Shown piece after piece: positions 16,579 to 25,605 of a stretch of DNA of 64,000 bases. Below the pieces are notes generated by a model that saw only the letters and a program-made list of their open reading frames with translations, made no database searches and was not told the DNA's origin. How positions within the stretch are numbered: position 1 is the stretch's first letter; each line of letters starts with the position of its first letter. The position numbers were made by a program, and so were the translations under genes. Origin of the DNA: Devosia neptuniae (GTDB lineage Bacteria > Pseudomonadota > Alphaproteobacteria > Rhizobiales > Devosiaceae); assembly GCF_025452235.1 (NCBI RefSeq), contig NZ_CP104965.1:2724501-2788500 (forward strand), given 5' to 3'.

Positions 16579-17784
16579 ATGAACCCAACAATCCTGCGCG
16601 CGGCGCTGGTGCTCGGCTTGCTGTCGGCCATCGGTCCCTTCGCCATCGATATGTATCTGCCGGCTTTGCCGGCTATCGGCGCCAGCCTTGGTGCCGACAC
16701 TGCCGGCGTACAGGCCAGCCTCATGGCTTTCATGGCCGCCATTGCGGTCTGCCAGTTGTTCTACGGCCCGGTCAGCGACATGGTCGGGCGCAAGCCGCCG
16801 CTGTATTTCGGCCTGGCGCTGTTCACCGCCGGCGGCATTGCCTGCGCGCTTGCCCCCTCAATCGAATGGCTGGTCGTGGCCCGTTTCGTGCAGGGCATTG
16901 GCGCCTGTGCCGCCATGGCATTGCCGCGCGCCATCGTGCGGGATGGCTATACCGGTGCGGATGCTGCGCAATTGCAGAGCCTGCTGATGCTGGTCTTTTC
17001 GGTGTCGCCGATCCTGGCGCCGTTGGGCGGTAGCCTTATCGTGCAGTTCGGCGACTGGCGCGTGATCTTTTATGCCGTGGCCGGCATTGGCCTGCTCGGC
17101 ATCCTGCTGGTGGCGTTTTTCCTCAAGGAAACCCGTCCGGCTTCGGCGCGGCTGGAAAGCAGCGTCGGCAGCGCCATCAAGGGTTATGGCGTGCTGCTGC
17201 GCGACCGTAATTTCCTGGGCCTGTCGATGATCGGCGCCTTCGGGATGGCCAGCTTCATGGCGTACCTCGCCAATTCGTCCTTCATCCTGATCGACCATTA
17301 TGGGCTGAACCCGACGCAATACAGCATCATGTTCTCGATCAATGCGGTGTCGTTCATCGGCGTCTCTCAGCTGACGGGCGTGCTGACCCGCCGCTATGGC
17401 CTCAATGCCGTGGTGCGCACGGCGGTCAATGGCTTTATCCTGGTGATGGTGGCGCTGGCGGCGGTCTTCGCGCTGGGTGTCGACCGGCTCGATGTGCTCG
17501 CCGCGCTGCTGTTCGTCGGCTACGGGTTCCTGGGCCTCGTGATCCCGACCACGGCGGTGCTGGCGCTCGAAGAGCATGGCGCCATTGCGGGTACGGCTTC
17601 GGCCCTGATGGGCACGCTGCAATTGGTGACGGCTGCGGTGGTGATGGGCATCGTCGGCAGCTTCTTTGATGGAACTGCGCGGCCCATGGTGCTGGGCATC
17701 GCGGCTTGCGCTATCATCGCTTTTGCGCTGACGCGCCTGACCATCAAGCGGTCGCGCGCGCCGCTGGCGGCAGCAGCCGAATAA
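16579..17784 (+). CDS. Bcr/CflA family drug resistance transporter
   Basis: A 401-residue, twelve-helix MFS exporter of the bicyclomycin/chloramphenicol resistance (DHA1) group. Motif D-like SAIGPFAIDMYLPALPAIG is in helix 1, the loop 2-3 motif A is YGPVSDMVGRKPPLYFG, and helix 4 carries ARFVQGIGACAAMALPRAIVRD, all classic for Bcr. GAGAGG lies nine bases before ATG 16579; the frame upstream to 16537 is ignored. It expels small toxic compounds using the proton gradient; the actual substrate is unknown. Confidence 0.92.
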   Translation: MNPTILRAALVLGLLSAIGPFAIDMYLPALPAIGASLGADTAGVQASLMAFMAAIAVCQLFYGPVSDMVGRKPPLYFGLALFTAGGIACALAPSIEWLVVARFVQGIGACAAMALPRAIVRDGYTGADAAQLQSLLMLVFSVSPILAPLGGSLIVQFGDWRVIFYAVAGIGLLGILLVAFFLKETRPASARLESSVGSAIKGYGVLLRDRNFLGLSMIGAFGMASFMAYLANSSFILIDHYGLNPTQYSIMFSINAVSFIGVSQLTGVLTRRYGLNAVVRTAVNGFILVMVALAAVFALGVDRLDVLAALLFVGYGFLGLVIPTTAVLALEEHGAIAGTASALMGTLQLVTAAVVMGIVGSFFDGTARPMVLGIAACAIIAFALTRLTIKRSRAPLAAAAE

Positions 17785-18061
17785 GCTTGGGGTGCCGGCA
17801 CTGCCGGCGCCCTCATCGCTGCCTAGTCCTGCACCACTGTCATAGCAGGTCGAACAGTGCGTCAGGGATGAGCTGACGGCGCGGCTTGATTAGGGCAGAT
17901 TTGGTGTCCTAACCACAAAAAACCCAGCTCCCACCAATGCTTACATAAATGTGCCTAAGGACAATTGGTGTCCCCGCACCACCAAATAGTGCCTCCTTGC
18001 CAGCTTTCGTTAAAGGCACATATATCGCCTCAGTTACGATTTGTTACCAAGGAGGGCTCCA

Positions 18062-18676
18062 ATGTCCAAACTCAAGATTGCCGTCATTATCTCGTCCACC
18101 CGCCCGACCCGCTTTGGTGAACTGCCTGCCAAGTGGATTGCCGACAAGGTCAACGAGCGCCCCGAATTGCAGGCTGAAATCGTCGACCTGCGCGACTTCG
18201 ACCTGCCGTTCTTTGACGAAATGGCTTCCAATGCCTGGATGCCTTCGGCCAATCCGGAAGCCATCCGCTGGCAGAACAAGATCAGCGAATTCGATGGCTA
18301 TATCTTCGTCACCGCTGAATATAACCGCTCGATCACCGGCGCCCTGAAGAACGCTCTCGACCAGGCCTATGTGAACTGGAACAAGAAGCCGTTCGGCGCT
18401 GTGGGCTATGGTTCGGTCGGTGGCGCTCGCGCTGTCGAGCACCTGCGCAATATCGGCGTTGAGCTGCAGATGGTTCCGACCCGTTCGGCCGTGCATATCG
18501 GTGGCGCCGACTTTGCCGCCGTGCATCCCGGTTTCGGTGGCACCAAGACCATTGCCGATCTCGAAGCCTCGATCGGCAACTCCGCCAATGACATGCTGAA
18601 CCAGCTGACCTGGTGGGCCAAGGCAACCAAGGCCGCGCGTGACGAAGACGCTGCTGTCGCCCAGGCCGCCGAATAA
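18062..18676 (+). CDS. NAD(P)H-dependent FMN reductase family protein
   Basis: A 204-residue flavodoxin-like protein. The FMN phosphate loop is SSTRPTRFGE near residue 11, and the second signature VTAEYNRSITGALKNALD is near residue 81; VGYGSVGGARAVEHLR follows. The family reduces FMN, quinones or azo compounds with NAD(P)H. AAGGAGGG lies just before the ATG. The 277 bases upstream (17785-18061) hold no gene; the word TTGGTGTCC occurs there twice (17900 and 17963 region). It ends at a hairpin terminator. Confidence 0.9.
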   Translation: MSKLKIAVIISSTRPTRFGELPAKWIADKVNERPELQAEIVDLRDFDLPFFDEMASNAWMPSANPEAIRWQNKISEFDGYIFVTAEYNRSITGALKNALDQAYVNWNKKPFGAVGYGSVGGARAVEHLRNIGVELQMVPTRSAVHIGGADFAAVHPGFGGTKTIADLEASIGNSANDMLNQLTWWAKATKAARDEDAAVAQAAE

Positions 18677-18710
18677 GCCTTACGAAGACCTCCAAACCTT
18701 CGTTTACCAG

Positions 18711-18745
18711 CAGGGGCCGTTCCAGAAGGGACGGCCCCTGTTGCA
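18711..18745 (+). terminator. Probable terminator after the FMN reductase gene
   Basis: CAGGGGCCGT (18711-18720) and ACGGCCCCTG (18731-18740) are perfect complements, extended by inner CC/GG pairs, and are followed by TTGCATT. The stem is strong but the T tract poor. Confidence 0.7.
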
Positions 18746-18832
18746 TTGAAACCAATGTGGCGACATGGTGTTGTGTGTGACTGGCGGCGGGTGTATAGCG
18801 GCGCCCGCCCTGATCAAGAGAGCACAAGGTTC

Positions 18833-20758
18833 ATGACGCAGACGAACGCTGCCGGCGACACCGCCGGAGTCGATGCGAGCGGCGCCGTACATTCCCATCC
18901 TGACAAGCACCTGCCCGTCCTCGTTCTGGGGGCGCTCGGCGTGGTTTATGGGGATATCGGCACGAGCCCGATCTATGCTTTCCGCGAGGCCATGCATATC
19001 CGCCCCGGCGCCGCCTCGAGCGCCACCGAAATCCTGGGCCTGCTGTCGCTGATCGTCTGGGCGCTGACGCTGACCGTGGCGGTCAAATACATCTTCTTCG
19101 TCACCCGCGCCGACAATAACGGGGAAGGCGGCACGCTGTCGCTGATCGCCCTGGCGCGCAAGACCTTCACCAATCCACCGGCCTGGATTACGGGACTCGG
19201 GGTCGTGGGGGCGGCGCTGTTTTTCGGCGACGCCATTATTACGCCCGCCATGTCGGTGCTGTCAGCCGTCGAAGGCCTGGAAGTGGTGGCGCCTGACCTG
19301 ACGCGTTTTGTGGTGCCGATCACCATCGTCATCATCATCGGCATCTTTATGGTCCAGCGCTTCGGCACGGCCAAGGTATCGATCGTTTTTGGGCCGGTCA
19401 CCGCGATCTGGTTCCTGACGCTGGGCATATCCGGGCTGGTCCATATCGTGGATTATCCGGTGGTGCTGTGGGCGATCAATCCGTTCCTGGGGCTCGAATT
19501 CCTCGCCACCCATATCGGCATTTCGTTTGTGGTCATCGGCGCGATTTTCCTCGCCGTCACGGGTGCTGAGGCGCTTTATGTCGACCTCGGCCATTTCGGC
19601 CGCAAGCCGATCGTCATCGCCTGGTTTGGCATGGTGTTTCCGTGCCTGTTGCTGAACTATTTCGGGCAGGGGGCCTTCGTGCTCCGTGTCGGCGTCGAAA
19701 ATGTCGAGAGCCCGTTCTTTGAAATGCAGCCCGAATGGGCGCTGGTGCCCTTTGTGGCGCTGGCCACGGCGGCGACCATCATTGCCAGCCAGGCGGTGAT
19801 TTCGGGCATGTTCAGCCTGGCCCAGCAGGCTATCGCGCTCAACATGTTGCCGCGCATGGTGGTGGAGCACACGTCCGAAACCCAGAGCGGGCAGATCTAC
19901 ATGCCGCAGATCAATGCCATGCTGATGGTGGGCGTGCTGCTGCTGGTGGTGGCGTTCCGCAGTTCGGCAGCCTTGTCGCATGCCTATGGCATTGCCGTGT
20001 CGGGCGTGATGATCGTGACGCTGATGCTGCTGGTGGTGGTGATGTGGCGCAACTGGAAGTGGCACCCGCTGGCGGTGATCGGCTTTGGCGTGTTCTTTGC
20101 CATGCTCGATGGCGCGTTCTTCGTCGCCAATGCGTCCAAGCTGTTCCAGGGCGGCTGGGTGCCGGCGGTGGTTGCCGCACTGGTCGCCGTCGTGATGTGG
20201 AGCTGGATGGCCGGTCGGCGCCGCCTGTCGGAAAAGACCCGACGCGACGAAGTGCCGTTGCAGTTTTTGGTCGACAATCTCTCCAAGAAGAAGCCCAATA
20301 CCGTGCCGGGTACGGCGGTGTTTCTGACCAGCGATATCGAAGGCGCGCCGACGGCGCTGCTGCACAGTCTCAAGCACTACAAGGTGCTGCATGAGCAGAA
20401 TGTCATCCTCACCGTGCGCACCTCGGCCTCGCCGCGCGTGCCTGACGACGAGAAAGTGACCATCGACGCCTATAATGAGCTGTTCAGCCGTGTCGTCGTC
20501 ACCTTTGGCTATATGGAAACGCCCAATATTCCCAAGGCACTGGTATTGGCCCGCAAGCTGGGCTGGAAGTTCGATATCATGTCGACCTCCTTCTTCCTGT
20601 CCCGCCGCTCGCTGAAGCCCGGGCTGAAGAATGGCCTGATCCGCAATCTGCAGGATCGGTTGTTCACCCGGCTGGCGCGCAATGCCAGCGACGCGACGGA
20701 ATATTTCCATATCCCCACCGGCCGCGTGGTGGAAATCGGCACCCAGGTCGTGCTGTAG
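18833..20758 (+). CDS. kup: Kup family low-affinity potassium transporter
   Basis: A 641-residue membrane protein with about twelve helices in the first ~430 residues and a cytoplasmic C-terminal domain. The family signature is VLGALGVVYGDIGTSPIYAFREA near residue 30, followed by TRADNNGEGGTLSLIALARK, FFGDAIITPAMSVLSAVEGLE, and SQAVISGMFSLAQQAIALNMLPR. It imports K+ with protons. ATG 18833 is chosen because it begins the hydrophilic N-terminal tail usual in Kup; the open frame from 18746 lacks a plausible site. Confidence 0.95.
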   Translation: MTQTNAAGDTAGVDASGAVHSHPDKHLPVLVLGALGVVYGDIGTSPIYAFREAMHIRPGAASSATEILGLLSLIVWALTLTVAVKYIFFVTRADNNGEGGTLSLIALARKTFTNPPAWITGLGVVGAALFFGDAIITPAMSVLSAVEGLEVVAPDLTRFVVPITIVIIIGIFMVQRFGTAKVSIVFGPVTAIWFLTLGISGLVHIVDYPVVLWAINPFLGLEFLATHIGISFVVIGAIFLAVTGAEALYVDLGHFGRKPIVIAWFGMVFPCLLLNYFGQGAFVLRVGVENVESPFFEMQPEWALVPFVALATAATIIASQAVISGMFSLAQQAIALNMLPRMVVEHTSETQSGQIYMPQINAMLMVGVLLLVVAFRSSAALSHAYGIAVSGVMIVTLMLLVVVMWRNWKWHPLAVIGFGVFFAMLDGAFFVANASKLFQGGWVPAVVAALVAVVMWSWMAGRRRLSEKTRRDEVPLQFLVDNLSKKKPNTVPGTAVFLTSDIEGAPTALLHSLKHYKVLHEQNVILTVRTSASPRVPDDEKVTIDAYNELFSRVVVTFGYMETPNIPKALVLARKLGWKFDIMSTSFFLSRRSLKPGLKNGLIRNLQDRLFTRLARNASDATEYFHIPTGRVVEIGTQVVL

Positions 20759-21988
20759 TTGGCATCTCTGGATATCGCCATTTGTGGCGCGGGGCCGGCT
20801 GGCCTCGCCACTGCGCTTTATATGCGGCGGTTGGGACATAGGACGGTCATCCTCGAACGCTTCGACGCGCCCAAGCCGCTGGGCTCGGGGCTTATCTTGC
20901 AGCCCACGGGCCAGGCCGTATTGCACGATCTCGGATTGCTCGACGCCATAGAGGCGCTCGGCGCACCCATCGAGCGCTTGCATGGTGCCGATGCCCGCAC
21001 CGGCCGGGTGGTGCTCGACGTGCGCTACAATAGCCTGCCGGGTATTGGGCGCGGGCTTGGTATTCACCGCGCGGCGTTGTTCAGCGTGTTGCATGACGCC
21101 GTGCTGGCGGCGGGCATTCCCATCCGCACCGGCCATGCCGTCGCTGCCTTGAGCGATCTATCCGATGGACGCCGCGCGGTTATCCTGGCCGAGGAGCAGC
21201 GCACCGAGCCATTCGATCTGGTGATCGACTGTCTGGGTAGTGGCTCTCCTTTGAAGCCCCATTCCGCCGGGCAGGGCAAATCGCGCAGCCTGCCATTTGG
21301 CGCCATCTGGGGCACCGTCCCCTGGCATGAGCAAGGGTTTGAGGCGACGGCGCTGACCCAACGCTACCGGGCGGCCAGCGTCATGATCGGCGTCTTGCCC
21401 ATCGGGCGTTCGAGTCCTGATGGCCCGCCACTGGCGGCTTTCTTCTGGAGCCTCAAGCCAGACGACTACGAAGCGATCCGCCAAAACGGCTTGGCCGCCT
21501 GGAAGGCGGAGGTGCTGAGCCACTGGCCGGGCGTGCAAGTCCATCTCGATGCTGTGGACGATTTTGCCGATATGACCCTGGCGCGCTATGCCCACCACAC
21601 CATGACAGTGCCGGCTGGTGAGGCGCTGGCCTTTGTCGGCGACAGCGCCCATTCGGCCAGCCCGCAATTGGGGCAGGGCGCCAATATGGCGCTGCTCGAC
21701 GCCCGCGCGCTGCACCTGGCGCTGCGCGAGCATCCCGATGATCTGGGCAAGGCGCTGGCCCATTACGCCAAGCTGCGGCGCGGCCATGTCAGGCTGTATC
21801 AGGCGCTCAGCGCCATGTTCACGCCGTTCTATCAATCGGACAGCCGCGTGCTGCCGGTGATCCGCGATCTATTCGTGTCGGTGCTGGCGAAAATCCCGCC
21901 GGCCCCGCAATTGCTGGCAGCAATTGTCGCGGGGGCGCTGCTCTCGCCGATCAAGAAACTGGATCTGAAGGCACCGCCGCGCGGCTAG
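20759..21988 (+). CDS. FAD-dependent monooxygenase (UbiH/PHBH-like)
   Basis: A 409-residue flavoprotein of the aromatic hydroxylase superfamily. The FAD ADP-binding fold is DIAICGAGPAGLATALYMRR at residues 5-24, a DG-like motif DLVIDCLGSGSP is near residue 150, and the second FAD motif FVGDSAHSASPQLGQGANMALLDA is near residue 290. The TTG start directly abuts the kup stop; the next ATG (20821) would remove the FAD loop, so TTG is required. It probably hydroxylates an organic substrate with NAD(P)H and O2. Cotranscription with kup is likely but functionally unexplained. Confidence 0.88.
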   Translation: MASLDIAICGAGPAGLATALYMRRLGHRTVILERFDAPKPLGSGLILQPTGQAVLHDLGLLDAIEALGAPIERLHGADARTGRVVLDVRYNSLPGIGRGLGIHRAALFSVLHDAVLAAGIPIRTGHAVAALSDLSDGRRAVILAEEQRTEPFDLVIDCLGSGSPLKPHSAGQGKSRSLPFGAIWGTVPWHEQGFEATALTQRYRAASVMIGVLPIGRSSPDGPPLAAFFWSLKPDDYEAIRQNGLAAWKAEVLSHWPGVQVHLDAVDDFADMTLARYAHHTMTVPAGEALAFVGDSAHSASPQLGQGANMALLDARALHLALREHPDDLGKALAHYAKLRRGHVRLYQALSAMFTPFYQSDSRVLPVIRDLFVSVLAKIPPAPQLLAAIVAGALLSPIKKLDLKAPPRG

Positions 21989-22423
21989 CTACTTCACCAC
22001 GTCCGGGCACACATAGGGCACACTGGCCAGCGCGAAATGCTGTTCCTGCACGTCGCTGCCCAGCTTGAGGCTGAGTACCAGTTCGGTGGCGGTGACGCTG
22101 GAAATATCGGCATTGATGGTCATGCCATCCTCGTCCCAGCTGATGGCGGTGTCGGACACCTGCTGCCATTTGGAGAGGCGATAGGTTTCCCAGCAGCTGT
22201 CGGAGACCAGCGTACCGTCCTCAAGGAAAATCTGCATCGGGCCCGGGCGCGAGGGATCGTCATCGGTGCGGACCCAGACCTTGTTGAGCAGCGGGTTGGC
22301 GGTTTCCCCGGCATCGTCGGTGGCGTCTTCGACGTCCTGGGCATCCTGGCCTGCGGCGGGCAAACTTGCCGCGCCAACGCCCCAAACGCTCAGCAAAGCA
22401 ATGATCGCAGCTTTGGTATCCAT
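21989..22423 (-). CDS. Exported hypothetical protein
   Basis: A 144-residue protein I cannot assign to a family. ATG 22423 follows GGGAGAAG and gives a cleavable signal peptide (MDTKAAIIALLSVWGVGAASLPAAG), an acidic linker (DAQDVEDATDDAGE), then a compact domain with WVRTDDDPSRPGPMQIFLEDGTLVSDSCWETYRLSKWQ. Two Cys (in DSCWE and YVCPD) may form a disulfide in the periplasm. The layout resembles small lipocalin- or META-like domains, but I would not assign one. It converges on the monooxygenase gene, sharing no bases. Confidence 0.8.
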   Translation of the reverse strand: MDTKAAIIALLSVWGVGAASLPAAGQDAQDVEDATDDAGETANPLLNKVWVRTDDDPSRPGPMQIFLEDGTLVSDSCWETYRLSKWQQVSDTAISWDEDGMTINADISSVTATELVLSLKLGSDVQEQHFALASVPYVCPDVVK

Positions 22424-22520
22424 CCGGCACTTCTCCCGTGTCTCACCATGCATCTGGTGATTATCCCCGCGCCCGCCAAGGGAGCGGGGAAAAAACGGCG
22501 AATTTAGGTTGGCTGCGTTG

Positions 22521-23645
22521 CTATTCGGCAATAGCGCTCATCACGCGCTGCCATTCCTTCACGCGCTTGGTCTGATTGGGCCATAGATCATAATCGGTGA
22601 TGCCGAGCGCCTGCTGGGCATGCTGGGGCCAGTTGGGATCGTCGAGCGCGCCGCGCGCCAGGGCGATGAAATCGGTGTGGCCCTTGGCGATCAATGCGTC
22701 ATCGGCCTTGGGGTCGCCGCCGAGCAGGCCCACGGCCATGACGGGAATGTCGGCGCCGTCGCGCACGGCCTTGGCCAGCGGCACCTGATAGGCGGGGCCG
22801 GTCTTGATCGAGGCGCCATCAAAGCCGCCGCTCGAGCAATCGACGGCGTCGACGCCCAGCGCCTTGAGTTCGCGGGCGAGCACGACGCTATCCTCGGTCT
22901 GCCAGCCATCGGGGTGATGATCGCTGACCGACAGGCGCACCAGCAGGGGCTTGTCCATGGGCCAGACGGCGCGCACGGCCTCGGCCACTTCGAGCACCAG
23001 CCGCATGCGGTTTTCCCGGCTGCCGCCATAGCGATCGGTGCGCCTATTGGCGAGCGGGGAGAGGAATTGGTTGAGCAGGTAGCCATGTGCGGCGTGGATT
23101 TCGACCGTGTCGAAGCCGGCCTGATTGGCGCGCACTGCCGCCGCCGCGAAGGCCTCGATGATGTGGGCGATGCCTGCGTCGTCCAGTTCGGTGGGCTTGG
23201 TGAAATTGCGGTTTTCGGCATGGATGAGCGGGCTTGGGCCCACCGGGGTCCAGCTCTCGAAACCGATGGCGTGCTTTTCCGCCTCGGTTTCGTCAAAGCC
23301 ATTGCGCCACGGCACGGGTGTCGAGGCCTTGCGGCCGGCATGGGCGAGCTGAATGCCCGCCGCCGCACCCTGGCTCTGGATGAATTGCACAATGCGGGCG
23401 AGGGCGGGGATGTGTTCGTCCTTCCACAGGCCAAGATCGCCATAGGAGATGCGGCCTTCCGGAACGACGCCGGTCGCTTCCAGAATGACGAGGCCAAAAC
23501 CGCCAATGGCAAAGCGCCCCAGATGCACCAGGTGCCAATCGGTGGCAAAGCCATCCTTGGCCGAATATTGGCACATGGGGGCGACGACGGTGCGGTTGCG
23601 CAGGGTGACGCCGCGCAGGGTGGCAGGCGAGAAAAGCTGAGGCAT
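22521..23645 (-). CDS. NADH:flavin oxidoreductase, old yellow enzyme YqjM type
   Basis: A 374-residue FMN TIM-barrel protein. The start at 23645 gives MPQLFSPATLRGVTLRNRTVVAPMCQYSAKDG, with the Cys in the APMCQYS motif typical of the thermophilic-like (YqjM) class. Other motifs are GFDTVEIHAAHGYLLNQFLSPLANRRTDRYGGS with the substrate-binding His pair, and the C-terminal FIALARGALDDPNWP phosphate site. It should reduce activated C=C bonds with NAD(P)H. The frame upstream to 23912 crosses the repeat element and is not coding. Confidence 0.93.
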   Translation of the reverse strand: MPQLFSPATLRGVTLRNRTVVAPMCQYSAKDGFATDWHLVHLGRFAIGGFGLVILEATGVVPEGRISYGDLGLWKDEHIPALARIVQFIQSQGAAAGIQLAHAGRKASTPVPWRNGFDETEAEKHAIGFESWTPVGPSPLIHAENRNFTKPTELDDAGIAHIIEAFAAAAVRANQAGFDTVEIHAAHGYLLNQFLSPLANRRTDRYGGSRENRMRLVLEVAEAVRAVWPMDKPLLVRLSVSDHHPDGWQTEDSVVLARELKALGVDAVDCSSGGFDGASIKTGPAYQVPLAKAVRDGADIPVMAVGLLGGDPKADDALIAKGHTDFIALARGALDDPNWPQHAQQALGITDYDLWPNQTKRVKEWQRVMSAIAE

Positions 23646-23764
23646 AGGGGGCTCGTGGCGGTCAAACAGGGCCGGGAGGCGGCCGCCACAAGCATGCACA
23701 TTCCCATATTCATCGGCAAGTGCCGATGGAACATTCACTGAGGCCGGTCTGCAAATGGCGGTTT

Positions 23765-23939
23765 GCGAGCCGCGATCCCCGCTTTTTCGCATATGCGAAA
23801 AAGCTGACCTCCCTCCCTCTTGAGGGGAGGGATTGAGGGTGGGGGTGTCGGGGCCCAGGCGAGCGCCGAGTTCATTGATGGTCCGACACCCCCACCCTAG
23901 CCCTCCCCTCAAGGGGGAGGGGACTGGATCGCGGCTCGC
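23765..23939. repeat. Nested palindromic element (family A copy 2)
   Basis: The 309-base gap 23646-23954 holds three nested or adjacent inverted repeats. The outer arms GCGAGCCGCGATCC (23765-23778) and its complement (23926-23939) are perfect. A 24-base perfect palindrome occupies 23781-23804. Inner polypyrimidine/polypurine arms span about 23809-23850 and 23883-23922 and share the TTGAGGGGAGGG core with the repeat at 6222-6326. The whole looks like one composite mobile-type repeat unit. It carries no ORF. Confidence 0.85.
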
Positions 23940-23954
23940 GGCTGAATGTCGAAC

Positions 23955-25388
23955 CTAACGGGCGGTGGCGAAGCTTGATTGCGTGGTCTGTCGGCCGACC
24001 AGCCCGGTCATGCGGAGGGCGGCGACGAAGGACAGGGCCGCGACGGCCGCGCCGAGCACGAAGACCGGGATGATCGCGTGGTGGATCTGGTCTGATGTGA
24101 CCGCGGTGGCAAAGCCGGCAGAATTGGCAGCCACGCCGGCCAGAGCCGCGCCGATGGCGTTGCCGGCCGATTGGGTGGTGGGCAGCAGGGCTGAGGTGCG
24201 GTCGCGGTCGGCGTCGCTGGCCGATTCCATCAGCGTGAGGTTGAGATAGCCGTTGGACATGCCGAACCCCGCGCCGATCGCCAATTGTGCGATCAGGACG
24301 ATCACGATCTGGCTTGTGAGCAAGCCAACCAGCACGCCCAGGAGGCCAAGCGTGATGAGGGCAGGGCCGGTGCGGATCAGCACTTTGCGCGTCGCGCGCT
24401 CGCGCACATTGGCCACGGTGATGGCAGATAGACTCCAGGCCACGGCCATGACTGCACCGATGGCGCCGGCCAGGGTGGGACCATAGCCCCAGAGCTGCTG
24501 CACCAGCAGCACCAGATAGACGGCGGCCGAAGCCCCGGCGATGGGCATGAGCAGCACGACCCAGAAGCCGCTGCCGATCACCGAATTGGGCCAGAAGGCA
24601 CCCGTCGGCATCAGGCGGACGCGGCTGCGCCGATCGAGCAGCACCGAGCCGGCGAGCAGCAATGCGGCGCCGACCAGCAATGCCGTCGCTTGCAGCGGCG
24701 GGGCGATGCTGGCCAGGGCAACCAGCATGATCCCGCCGCCAATGGTGAGCAGGCGAATGCCGGGAAAGCCGGGGCTTTGGGTGTCCGAATCCCTGGATTT
24801 GCCGGGCACGACGAACATGACCATCACGGCAAAGATCAACACCAGCGGCACATTGACCAGGAAGGCGGCGCGCCAAGACACCAGTTCGGTCAATAGCCCG
24901 GCGCCGAGCGGTCCGCCAAAGGCGGCCACGGCCCAGACCGAGGCCTGGGTGCCGAACACTTTGGGCACGAGGCGGGAGGGGAAGAGTTCGGGGATCAGCG
25001 CGAAACAGATGGCGGCGACGATGCCTTCGCCCAGGCCCTGGAACGAGCGGCCGACCAGTACTTCGGTCATGGTGGAGGCATTGGAGGCGATCAGCGTGCC
25101 GACGAGGAACACGGCGCTGGAGGCCAAGAGCGCGGTGCGCGAGCCGAGGCGTTGCTTGATCAGCGCGGCGCCGGCGCCACCCATGATGGCAAAGACCAGA
25201 TAGAGCGTCAGCGCCCAGGAAATTAGCTCGATGCCGCCCAGATGCAGTACCGCAGTGGGCAGCGCCGTGCCGGCGAGAAAGGCGTTGAAGGCGAAGAGCG
25301 CAACGCCCAGGCACAGGATCAGCGTGACCGTGGCATAGCGCGGCGCAAAGATCTCCGCCCAGCTGCCGCTGCTGGAAGTTTCAGACAT
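23955..25388 (-). CDS. MFS transporter, DHA2-like, 14 helices
   Basis: A 477-residue major facilitator protein with about fourteen hydrophobic segments. Motif C-like GGPLGAGLLTELVSWRAAFLVNVPLVLIF is near residue 160, and VGRSFQGLGEGIVAAICFALIPELFP near 112 corresponds to motif B; motif A is weak (IKQRLGSRTALL). These are traits of drug:proton antiporters of the 14-helix type. It begins MSETSSSGSWAEIF after AGGGAGG about eight bases upstream. It is divergent from an exported hydrolase gene across a region with two palindromes. Confidence 0.88.
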   Translation of the reverse strand: MSETSSSGSWAEIFAPRYATVTLILCLGVALFAFNAFLAGTALPTAVLHLGGIELISWALTLYLVFAIMGGAGAALIKQRLGSRTALLASSAVFLVGTLIASNASTMTEVLVGRSFQGLGEGIVAAICFALIPELFPSRLVPKVFGTQASVWAVAAFGGPLGAGLLTELVSWRAAFLVNVPLVLIFAVMVMFVVPGKSRDSDTQSPGFPGIRLLTIGGGIMLVALASIAPPLQATALLVGAALLLAGSVLLDRRSRVRLMPTGAFWPNSVIGSGFWVVLLMPIAGASAAVYLVLLVQQLWGYGPTLAGAIGAVMAVAWSLSAITVANVRERATRKVLIRTGPALITLGLLGVLVGLLTSQIVIVLIAQLAIGAGFGMSNGYLNLTLMESASDADRDRTSALLPTTQSAGNAIGAALAGVAANSAGFATAVTSDQIHHAIIPVFVLGAAVAALSFVAALRMTGLVGRQTTQSSFATAR

Positions 25389-25406
25389 ATAGGCCTCCCT
25401 GGAATA

Positions 25407-25454
25407 AACAAGTTGTGTCTTGTTATATCCAGCAAATTAAAAAAGCAATTGCTT
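25407..25454. promoter_or_regulatory. Palindromes in the MFS/hydrolase divergent region
   Basis: AACAAG (25407-25412), six bases, CTTGTT (25419-25424) is an inverted repeat 19 bases upstream of the MFS start. AAGCAATTGCTT (25443-25454) is a perfect 12-base palindrome. The A/T-rich surroundings contrast with neighbouring DNA. They are candidate operators for an unlinked regulator. Confidence 0.45.
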
Positions 25455-25605
25455 GTTTTATTGAGCGGTGTCGAAACCCGCTTGGACGAGGCTAGCACAG
25501 GCGGGTTGGAAAAATGGCGGGCATGTCGATTTGCGGCTGGTTTGTTCGTCGTGTGGTCAAAGCCGGCCATTGTGGCCTGGCTCCCGTGCTCGAATGGAGA
25601 ACACC

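Noticed and set aside
17785..18061. Possible small RNA or gene before the FMN reductase
   Set aside because: The recurring TTGGTGTCC word is noted, but there is no terminator, promoter pair or ORF to support a gene.
19262..21136. Minus-strand open frame of over 600 codons opposite kup
   Set aside because: Its composition is a mirror of Kup and monooxygenase codons, with no motif or ribosome binding site.
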